Shown here: positions 1 to 3,898 of the stretch, piece by piece
Layout: every line of letters begins with the position of its first letter
Position numbering within the stretch: position 1 is the stretch's first letter
Assembly: GCA_026983935.1 (NCBI GenBank)
Contig: JALSTC010000010.1
Coordinates: 1-5,835, forward strand
Direction of reading: 5' to 3'
DNA from: Ardenticatenia bacterium
GTDB lineage: Bacteria; Chloroflexota; Anaerolineae; Aggregatilineales; Ch27
Length of the DNA stretch: 5,835 nt
The notes under the pieces: generated by a model
Seen by the model: the letters and a program-made list of their open reading frames with translations, nothing else
What the model was told of the DNA's origin: nothing
Database searches by the model: none
Translations under genes and position numbers: made by a program

Positions 1-391
1 CGACGACAAAAAGATCGCTCTGATCGGCGCAGCCGGAGCGCCCCTGCGGGCGATACAGCGCGATCATGGCCTCGATGGCATTACGCTCGCTGTTGCTCTC
101 CACGCCGTCCCGGAACAGCTCACAGGCCGTATCCGCCAGCACCTGAAACGGATCGCCGGGCAGCCGGAGTTCCACCAGCCGGTTCACGGCGCGGCGCAGG
201 TCGCCATCGGCACGGTATGCCAGGCTGATGGCGGTCAGGTAGCGCGTGCGGGCTTCTGCGCTCAACTGCGCGGGCCGCGTATCGAATTCTTCCACCGGCG
301 CGAGCACCCAGGTATACACCAGTCCCAGCGCCAGCCCGATGGACAGCCCCAGGAACAGCGCCACCCAGGAAATACGGATTTTTCTTGCCAT
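1..391 (-). CDS. Small single-pass membrane protein, unknown function (partial, C-terminus beyond window)
   Basis: I do not recognise a named family. Reading leftward from ATG at 391, the frame stays open for 130 codons to the window edge, so the stop codon is missing. The protein begins MARKIRISW, a short basic stretch, followed by one hydrophobic segment (about residues 8-31, with GLALGL) typical of an uncleaved membrane anchor. After the anchor comes W28-x3-P32-V33, then a soluble, probably helical part with Y51 and an A-x-x-Y-x-A-D-G-D-L motif (residues 58-65). The gene directly upstream (444-821) encodes a clear paralogue that aligns without gaps over residues 28-72. A GAGGA ribosome site (403-407) lies 11 bases before the ATG. 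The 52-base gap to the upstream gene and the absence of a terminator suggest co-transcription. From the layout I expect the soluble domain outside the cytoplasmic membrane, but the topology is inferred. A longer ORF in another frame over 120-401 is a shadow of this gene. Confidence 0.72.
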   Translation of the reverse strand, partial: MARKIRISWVALFLGLSIGLALGLVYTWVLAPVEEFDTRPAQLSAEARTRYLTAISLAYRADGDLRRAVNRLVELRLPGDPFQVLADTACELFRDGVESNSERNAIEAMIALYRPQGRSGCADQSDLFVV

Positions 392-443
392 GACAGATCA
401 AGTCCTCGACAGCAGTCTTGCAGCGGCAGCCCCTGCCCGCCGA

Positions 444-821
444 TCACGGCGATGGCGGTGTGGCCACCGAACGGTACGCCTCCATCAATGGCGGGAGGGG
501 GCCCATCGCCCCGGCCAGGGCCACCAGATGCCGGATATCCTCCACACTGCGGCCCTGCGAAATATAGCGTATGGTCACATCCTGCACATAGGCCGGTATA
601 CTGCCCTCATTGAGGGCACGCAGCCGCTCCACCGCGCCCTGCAGATCACCATCGGCCACATACCCGTAGGCGATCATGACGGTATAGTCATCTTTGTAAG
701 CCTGATCAAGATAGCTGAGGGGGCTGTCCACATACTGAACGGGCGCCTGCACCCAGCCGATATAGAGTCCCAGCGCCAGCCCCAGCGCGATGCCCAGCAG
801 CAGGGAGATGAAAAACCGCAT
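444..821 (-). CDS. Small single-pass membrane protein, unknown function, paralogue of the gene at 1-391
   Basis: The protein has 125 residues when read from the ATG at 821. That start is preferred over the in-frame ATGs at 836 and 827 because an AGAGG ribosome site sits 7 bases before it, and because the resulting N-terminus matches its paralogue with a constant 5-residue offset. It has one transmembrane segment (about residues 3-23, LLLGIALGLALGL), then W23-x3-P27-V28, D32, Y46 and an A-x-x-Y-x-A-D-G-D-L motif (51-60, as AYGYVADGDL). A soluble C-terminal part of about 65 residues follows, ending in a proline-rich tail. The motif and the following A-V-x-R-L suggest a short helical-repeat domain, but I cannot name one. 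It is the first gene of a probable two-gene operon with the partial gene at 1-391. A promoter is seen at 877-885. No catalytic residues stand out, so a structural or signalling role is only a guess. Confidence 0.75.
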   Translation of the reverse strand: MRFFISLLLGIALGLALGLYIGWVQAPVQYVDSPLSYLDQAYKDDYTVMIAYGYVADGDLQGAVERLRALNEGSIPAYVQDVTIRYISQGRSVEDIRHLVALAGAMGPLPPLMEAYRSVATPPSP

Positions 822-876
822 GGCCATGCCTCTCATAAGCGCGTGTTGTGAGCCTGCTCAATCGGCAGCGCCCCCT

Positions 877-885
877 ATTGTATCA
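877..885 (-). promoter_or_regulatory. Extended -10 promoter for the small membrane protein operon
   Basis: On the minus strand this reads TGATACAAT, an extended -10 element (TGn followed by TACAAT, one mismatch to TATAAT). The -35 region 17-18 bases upstream has no good match, as is common for extended -10 promoters. Transcription would start near 870, giving a leader of roughly 50 bases before the ATG at 821. The site lies alone in the spacer between the gene and the tRNA terminator. Confidence 0.5.
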
Positions 886-1060
886 GCTTTTTGGAGGGAT
901 GACTCAGACTGATGAGGCAGGGGATCAGAGGCCAGAGGCAAAGCGAAGAAGTTTCAGGTGTTCAGTGGGGACTGCTGAGCTGAAAAACGTTTCATCCGTT
1001 TCTTATTGGAATCCTCCCGACTCGGACCTGCGGACGCAGGCACGCATTTCGGCGGGGAAT
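886..1060. other. Intergenic spacer, no gene seen
   Basis: Open frames across this stretch have no ribosome site, use unlikely codons or run through the tRNA gene. The only structure I see is a perfect inverted repeat, CCTGCG-GA-CGCAGG (1027-1040), just beyond the tRNA terminator. It lacks a T-run and may be incidental. Confidence 0.5.
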
Positions 1061-1090
1061 CAAAAAAGCCGGGCGGTGTCACGCCCGACT
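1061..1090 (-). terminator. Intrinsic terminator of the tRNA-Leu gene
   Basis: On the minus strand a 9-bp stem (AGTCGGGCG with CGCCCGGCT, one T-G wobble) closes a 6-base loop, TGACAC. It runs directly into six T residues (1067-1062). It begins 6 bases after the mature tRNA 3' end, so it fits a stand-alone tRNA transcript. It also insulates the membrane-protein operon further left from read-through. Confidence 0.85.
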
Positions 1091-1096
1091 CTGGTA

Positions 1097-1180
1097 TGCC
1101 GGAGGTGGGATTCGAACCCACACGCCCGCAAGGGCAATCGAGTTTGAGTCGATCTTGTCTACCAGTTCCAACACTCCGGC
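1097..1180 (-). tRNA. tRNA-Leu (anticodon CAA)
   Basis: The 84-nt cloverleaf folds cleanly on the minus strand. The acceptor stem is GCCGGAG (1180-1174) paired with CTCCGGC (1104-1098), with discriminator A at 1097. The D arm has a TTG/CAA stem with GG in the loop. The anticodon stem is ATCGA/TCGAT with loop CTCAAAC, giving anticodon CAA (1146-1144), which reads UUG. A long variable arm with a GCCC/GGGC stem is diagnostic of the class II tRNAs (Leu, Ser, Tyr), and the anticodon makes it Leu. The T arm is GTGGG-TTCGAAT-CCCAC. The 3' CCA is not encoded, so CCA-adding enzyme is required. It is a single tRNA transcript with its own promoter and terminator. Confidence 0.97.
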
Positions 1181-1192
1181 CGCTGCGCCATT

Positions 1193-1201
1193 ATGATAGC
1201 A
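1193..1201 (-). promoter_or_regulatory. Extended -10 promoter of the tRNA-Leu gene
   Basis: The minus strand reads TGCTATCAT, that is TGn plus TATCAT (one mismatch to TATAAT). It ends 12 bases before the tRNA 5' end, so transcription would start about 5-6 bases upstream of the mature tRNA. The -35 candidate is weak (TGGTCG at 17-bp spacing). The spacing to the tRNA makes this call fairly safe. Confidence 0.65.
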
Positions 1202-1257
1202 TAAATGCCGTGCACCGACCAGACTTTTTGGGGCAGTTTGCACCCGCCGGGGCTAAC

Positions 1258-1285
1258 TTGCATCTGGCCTGAAGACGGGTACGAT
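1258..1285 (+). promoter_or_regulatory. Candidate sigma70-type promoter of the sigma/anti-sigma operon
   Basis: TTGCAT (1258-1263), a 16-base spacer and TACGAT (1280-1285) resemble a housekeeping promoter, about 33-34 bases before the sigma-factor start codon. An AAC triplet at 1255-1257 just before the -35 box could instead belong to an ECF-type -35, because ECF genes are often autoregulated. I cannot decide between the two by eye. Confidence 0.4.
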
Positions 1286-1325
1286 CAGAGCAGGGAACGC
1301 CGCACGGCGGCAGAGCAAAGGCGCG

Positions 1326-1922
1326 ATGGACGAGCAGACATTGATCCGACGGGCACAGACGGGCGACGTGCACGCCTTCAACGAGCTGGTGCTGGCATAC
1401 CAGGATCGAGTCTATTCGGCTGCCTACCGCATCATGGGCGAGCAGGCTGCCGCTGCCGACGCCGCGCAGGAAGCCTTCATCGCCGCTTTCCGCAAGCTGG
1501 GCACCTTCCGCGGCGGCAGCTTCAAGAGCTGGCTGCTGCGCATCGTGACCAACGCCTGCTACGATGAACTGCGCCGCCGCAAGCGCCGCCCTGCCACCTC
1601 GCTGGAATCGCTCGCGCCGGAGTCGCCCGATCCGTCGCCGCAGCTTGTCAGTCATGAAGAAAATCCGGAAGATCACGCCCAGCGCCTGGAACTCAGCCGC
1701 GCCATCGAGGACTGCATCCGCGCCCTGTCGCTCGAACACCGGACGCTTGTTGTGCTGCGCGATGTGGAAGAGCTGGACTACCGGGCCATCGCCCAGGTGA
1801 CCGGCCTCAAACCGGGCACGGTCAAATCACGCCTGAGCCGCGCCCGCGCCCGGCTGCGCGACTGCCTGCGCGGGCTGGGGGAACTTTTGCCCGCCGAATA
1901 TCGTCTGAGAAGTGACGGTTAA
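1326..1922 (+). CDS. RNA polymerase sigma factor, ECF subfamily (sigma-70 family)
   Basis: The protein has 198 residues, a normal length for an ECF sigma factor, which directs RNA polymerase to a small stress or envelope regulon. Region 2 spans about residues 20-88. It contains D45-A-A-Q-E-A-F (the core-binding DxxQExF signature of region 2.2), F61-R62-G63 and F66-K67-S68-W69-L70 (region 2.3), and an arginine/lysine-rich end (83-88) in region 2.4, which contacts -10 DNA. A variable acidic/proline linker (about 89-118) precedes region 4 (about 123-178). Region 4 has R145-D-V-E-E-L-D-Y and the helix-turn-helix A154-I-A-Q-V-T-G-L-K-P-G-T-V-K-S-R-L, which reads -35 DNA. Start: ATG at 1326 with a modest AAAGG four bases upstream. 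No extra C-terminal domain is present. The anti-sigma gene follows 52 bases later, so this is a classic sigma/anti-sigma operon. The signal it responds to is unknown. Confidence 0.95.
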   Translation: MDEQTLIRRAQTGDVHAFNELVLAYQDRVYSAAYRIMGEQAAAADAAQEAFIAAFRKLGTFRGGSFKSWLLRIVTNACYDELRRRKRRPATSLESLAPESPDPSPQLVSHEENPEDHAQRLELSRAIEDCIRALSLEHRTLVVLRDVEELDYRAIAQVTGLKPGTVKSRLSRARARLRDCLRGLGELLPAEYRLRSDG

Positions 1923-1930
1923 TCAATACG

Positions 1931-1948
1931 CCCGGCACGTCCGCCGGG
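1931..1948 (+). other. GC hairpin between sigma and anti-sigma genes
   Basis: CCCGGC (1931-1936) and GCCGGG (1943-1948) form a perfect 6-bp stem around ACGTCC, extendable by one G-U pair. It starts 8 bases after the sigma stop codon and has no T-run, so it is not a terminator. It could stabilise the upstream message or tune how much anti-sigma is made. Confidence 0.4.
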
Positions 1949-1953
1949 TATAA

Positions 1954-1962
1954 AGAGGAAAG
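1954..1962 (+). promoter_or_regulatory. Unusually distant ribosome-binding site for the anti-sigma gene
   Basis: AGAGGAAAG is the only strong Shine-Dalgarno match ahead of the anti-sigma gene. Its GAGG core (1955-1958) lies 16 bases from the ATG at 1975, well beyond the usual 5-10. No canonical in-frame start (ATG, GTG, TTG) occurs closer. Either translation starts inefficiently at 1975, or initiation depends on the hairpin just upstream. Confidence 0.4.
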
Positions 1963-1974
1963 CACATCGGAATC

Positions 1975-2931
1975 ATGTCTGGCCTGCCACCCGCCGATCT
2001 TGAACGGCTGTCCGCTTATCTGGACGGCGAACTGCCGCCCGACGAACGCACCGATCTGGAGCGCCGTCTGGCGGAAGATGCGGCCCTGCGTGCCGAGCTT
2101 GAGGCGCTGCGGCGGGTGGTGGCGCTGGTGCGGGAAACGCCAGTGCTGCGTGCGCCGCGCGACTTCCGGCTTGACCCTGCTGTGTATGGACGCCGGTCGG
2201 TGCGGCGGATGGCCCGCTTTTACCGCCGGGCCGGTGCGCTGAGCACGCTGGCGGCGGTGGCGCTGCTGGTGATCGGCGTGCTGGTCGTCCTCAGGACGGA
2301 GCCGCCGCGCGTCCTGATCGAGACGGCTGCCGAAGCTCCCGCGGCAGTGGTGGAGGAAGCCCGGCCCACCCACGTCGCCGCCGCGCCGACTCTGCTCCCG
2401 ACGGCCATGCCGCCCGCAGGCAGCGGCGCAAGCGATCAGATCGCGCCGACGCCCACGCTGGTGCCGCCAGCAGCCCCGGAAAGCGCCGACATCGCGGCAG
2501 AATCCGAGGGCGCGGCAGCGGCAGCACAGGAGATAGACCAGGCAGCACAGCCAGAAGCGCCGATTGCAGAAGCGATGCGCGAGCCAACAGGCGAGGCCCT
2601 TGCCGGGCCGGAGGTCGGAGCCGCCGGGGCACCACCGCCGACCATCACCACCTTCAGCGGAGGGGGGAACGTCAGCCCGGGACAGCCGCCGCGCGCACCC
2701 GCCCCGACCATGACAGCGGCCATCGCCATGCTGCCAACGGCGACCGCCACGGTCACCGCTTCCCCAACGACGGCGGCCTCCCCCACCCTGACGCCAACCC
2801 CGCAGATCGAGCGGCAGGCTTCCGAGACATCGCCCTTCCTGCCCGACCCCGGCATTTTCTTCGGCGGCAGCCTGGCGCTGCTGGCGCTGGCGGCCATGTT
2901 CTTTGCCCTGAGCCGTCGAGGACAGCCGTAG
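1975..2931 (+). CDS. Membrane-spanning anti-sigma factor (zinc-less), partner of the upstream ECF sigma
   Basis: The protein has 318 residues. The cytoplasmic N-terminus (about 1-85) has the anti-sigma pattern L9-E-R-L-S-A-Y-L-D-G-E-L-P followed by a long charged helix (24-54), which should bind and inhibit the sigma factor. It has no Cys or His in this region, so the HxxxCxxC zinc motif of ZAS-type anti-sigma factors is absent. A P61-R-D-F-R-L stretch precedes transmembrane segment 1 (about 87-106). Residues about 108-285 are low-complexity, rich in Ala, Pro, Thr and Glu, probably extracytoplasmic and unfolded. A second hydrophobic segment lies near the C-terminus (about 295-312), ending in RRGQP, which suggests that the tail returns to the cytoplasm. 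Position after the sigma gene supports the function. Release by regulated proteolysis is known for this class but cannot be shown here. A very long antisense frame over this gene reflects its GC bias. Confidence 0.85.
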   Translation: MSGLPPADLERLSAYLDGELPPDERTDLERRLAEDAALRAELEALRRVVALVRETPVLRAPRDFRLDPAVYGRRSVRRMARFYRRAGALSTLAAVALLVIGVLVVLRTEPPRVLIETAAEAPAAVVEEARPTHVAAAPTLLPTAMPPAGSGASDQIAPTPTLVPPAAPESADIAAESEGAAAAAQEIDQAAQPEAPIAEAMREPTGEALAGPEVGAAGAPPPTITTFSGGGNVSPGQPPRAPAPTMTAAIAMLPTATATVTASPTTAASPTLTPTPQIERQASETSPFLPDPGIFFGGSLALLALAAMFFALSRRGQP

Positions 2932-2957
2932 GAAAGAAGAGGCAGGAGAGATCGTGG

Positions 2958-2977
2958 GGGCGACCGGCGGATCGCCC
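2958..2977. repeat. Inverted repeat after the anti-sigma gene
   Basis: GGGCGA (2958-2963) and TCGCCC (2972-2977) pair perfectly around an 8-base loop. It lies 26 bases after the anti-sigma stop codon and is followed by GGAAACACC rather than T residues. It may be a 3' end stabiliser, or the first member of the hairpin-rich block that fills 2932-3170. Confidence 0.4.
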
Positions 2978-3003
2978 GGAAACACCGCACGACACGGTAG
3001 GGG

Positions 3004-3157
3004 CTGGGAATCCATTCTCCAGCGATGACTGGCAGAAGCGGCGGCACACATCGCCCCGGAATCAATTCCGGGGCTGAGCAAACAAGTAAACGCCATCCTC
3101 GCAAAGTCCGGTTTTGAACCGGACTTTTCCCTCCTCAGCCGGAGAATTGATTCTCCG
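3004..3157. repeat. Compound palindromic (REP/BIME-like) element in the 333-base gene-free spacer
   Basis: Four hairpins follow one another. The first is 3004-3022 (CTGGGAA / TTCTCCAG, one bulged T, loop TCCA). The second is 3053-3074 (GCCCCGGAA / TTCCGGGGC, loop TCAA). The third is 3103-3127 (11-bp stem, loop TTG). The fourth is 3140-3157 (CGGAGAA / TTCTCCG, loop TTGA). The loops of the first, second and fourth share the GAATynATTC-like core, and the second and fourth are near mirror versions (AATCAATT against AATTGATT). In addition GGCTGAG (3072-3078) is exactly complementary to CTCAGCC (3134-3140), so an outer 7-bp stem can enclose the third hairpin. This layered design is typical of dispersed structured intergenic repeats, but only this single copy is visible here. 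No transposase or target-site duplication is seen. The rest of 2932-3264 holds no gene. Confidence 0.6.
3103..3128 (+). terminator. Intrinsic terminator downstream of the sigma/anti-sigma operon
   Basis: A perfect 11-bp stem, AAAGTCCGGTT (3103-3113) with AACCGGACTTT (3117-3127), has a 3-base loop and is followed by T at 3128, giving a TTTT run (3125-3128). It is the only terminator-like hairpin between the anti-sigma gene and the NUDIX promoter. It is also the central hairpin of the compound palindromic element. The short T-run makes its efficiency uncertain. Confidence 0.6.
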
Positions 3158-3174
3158 ACCCATCAGTGGGAAGG

Positions 3175-3203
3175 TTGAGAATCCGGCGGGGGCGGGCTAT
3201 CAT
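3175..3203 (+). promoter_or_regulatory. Sigma70-type promoter of the NUDIX gene
   Basis: TTGAGA (3175-3180), an exact 17-base spacer and TATCAT (3198-3203) each match the housekeeping consensus at 5 of 6 positions. Transcription would start near 3210, leaving a leader of about 55 bases that contains a five-codon open frame (3240-3257). Confidence 0.65.
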
Positions 3204-3239
3204 CAGACCGTAACATTGCCCATGCAGTGCGTCCGGATC

Positions 3240-3257
3240 ATGACACCCGAAAGCTGA
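3240..3257 (+). other. Possible five-codon leader ORF (MTPES) before the NUDIX gene
   Basis: ATG ACA CCC GAA AGC TGA lies within the predicted NUDIX leader and ends 7 bases before the NUDIX start codon. It has no clear ribosome site of its own. Its first 11 bases equal the start of the efflux gene at 3899. It could be a translational coupling leader or chance. Confidence 0.2.
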
Positions 3258-3264
3258 TCACCCC

Positions 3265-3780
3265 ATGTCCATAGCCATCGAAGTCAACTACTGCCCCGTC
3301 TGCGGAACAAAACTCGTCCGGCGTGAGCGCTTCGGCCAGATGCGGCCCGTGTGTCCGGCCTGCGGGTACGTGCACTTTTACGATCCCAAAGTGGCAGCGG
3401 CGGTTTTCATCGAAGATGGCAGCCGCATCCTGCTGATCAAGCGCGGCGTGGAGCCGGAGCGCGGCAGGTGGGCGCTCCCGGCGGGCTACGTAGATTCCCG
3501 CGAAGACCCGCGCCAGACCGCCATCCGCGAGGCGCGGGAGGAAACCGGGCTGGAGGTGCGCATCACGCGCCTGATTGACGTCTTCTACAGCGGCAGGCAG
3601 AACGGCGCGAGCATCATCATCGTCTACGCGGCGGAGGTTGCCGGCGGGACGCTGCAGCCGCAGGACGACGCCGAAAAAGCCGAGTGGTTCACAGCGGAAA
3701 ACCTTCCCGACCTGGCCTTCGAAAGCACGCGCCGGCTGGTGGCCGCCTGGGCTGCCGGGCAGCAGGTCAGTGCCGGGTGA
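3265..3780 (+). CDS. NUDIX hydrolase with N-terminal zinc ribbon
   Basis: The protein has 171 residues and should be a soluble, Mg-dependent enzyme cleaving a nucleoside diphosphate linked to another moiety (X). The N-terminal zinc ribbon has C10-P-V-C13 and C30-P-A-C33, followed by G-Y-V-H-F-Y-D-P, as in the NADH pyrophosphatase / ADP-ribose pyrophosphatase-like group. The NUDIX box is complete at residues 74-96: G74, E80, then R88-E89-A-R-E92-E93-T-G95-L96. The glutamates that bind the metal are intact, so the enzyme is probably active. Substrate cannot be fixed from sequence; ADP-ribose, NADH or a damaged nucleotide are all possible. The protein is shorter than full NudC-type enzymes, which have an extra N-terminal domain. 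The start at 3265 has only a weak GAAAG upstream but places the first cysteine at residue 10, as expected. It appears to be transcribed alone, from 3175-3203 to a terminator at 3819-3850. Confidence 0.93.
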   Translation: MSIAIEVNYCPVCGTKLVRRERFGQMRPVCPACGYVHFYDPKVAAAVFIEDGSRILLIKRGVEPERGRWALPAGYVDSREDPRQTAIREAREETGLEVRITRLIDVFYSGRQNGASIIIVYAAEVAGGTLQPQDDAEKAEWFTAENLPDLAFESTRRLVAAWAAGQQVSAG

Positions 3781-3818
3781 GCCGCCGGACTGTATCACCG
3801 TCAAAATTCAGTCCTCCG

Positions 3819-3850
3819 CCCCCGCCGCCCATTGCGCCGGGGGTCGTTTT
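3819..3850 (+). terminator. Probable intrinsic terminator of the NUDIX gene
   Basis: CCCCCG (3819-3824) pairs with CGGGGG (3838-3843). After a single C-C mismatch, CGC pairs with GCG around a 5-base loop. The stem is followed by TCG and then TTTT (3847-3850). The stem is strong but the T-run is short and delayed by three bases, so termination may be partial, with some read-through into the efflux gene. Confidence 0.5.
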
Positions 3851-3857
3851 GTAGTCT

Positions 3858-3863
3858 TATAAA
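3858..3863 (+). promoter_or_regulatory. Weak candidate -10 box for the efflux gene
   Basis: TATAAA lies 35 bases before the efflux start codon, in an AT-rich patch directly after the terminator. No acceptable -35 box is found at 16-18 bp spacing, because that region is the terminator stem. An activator or another sigma factor could be needed, or the site may be fortuitous. Confidence 0.25.
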
Positions 3864-3887
3864 TCAGACAGGTTTCATCTTCACAGC

Positions 3888-3892
3888 AAGGA
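3888..3892 (+). promoter_or_regulatory. Ribosome-binding site of the efflux gene
   Basis: AAGGA lies six bases before ATG 3899, the ideal spacing. It fixes the start of the transporter and is one of the best ribosome sites in the window. Confidence 0.7.
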
Positions 3893-3898
3893 AAACTG

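Noticed and set aside
246..851. 201-codon plus-strand open frame
   Set aside because: It is antisense to two genes whose products share a conserved motif and TM anchor. It has no ribosome site or recognisable domain.
1097..1180. Prophage or island attachment site at the tRNA-Leu 3' end
   Set aside because: tRNA genes are common integration sites, but no integrase gene and no repeated copy of the tRNA 3' end is visible in the window.
848..1272. Plus-strand open frames running through the tRNA region
   Set aside because: The peptides contain the familiar mistranslation of an antisense tRNA T arm (WDSNPHARKG or VGFEPTRPQG). The tRNA-Leu is certain, so these are not genes.
2400..2800. Possible tandem repeat in the anti-sigma coding region (Ala/Pro/Thr-rich)
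   Set aside because: The composition is biased but I see no regular DNA or protein period; it is low complexity rather than a repeat array.
1822..3096. Very long minus-strand open frame opposite the anti-sigma gene, with several other frames nearby
   Set aside because: The plus-strand protein has a recognisable anti-sigma domain, TM helices and operon position. The antisense product is Arg/Gly/Cys-rich with no domain, as expected for the complement of GC-rich Ala/Pro codons.
3004..3170. CRISPR-like array of short palindromes
   Set aside because: The hairpins are not identical direct repeats and spacing is irregular. No cas gene is present, and a REP-like element explains them better.
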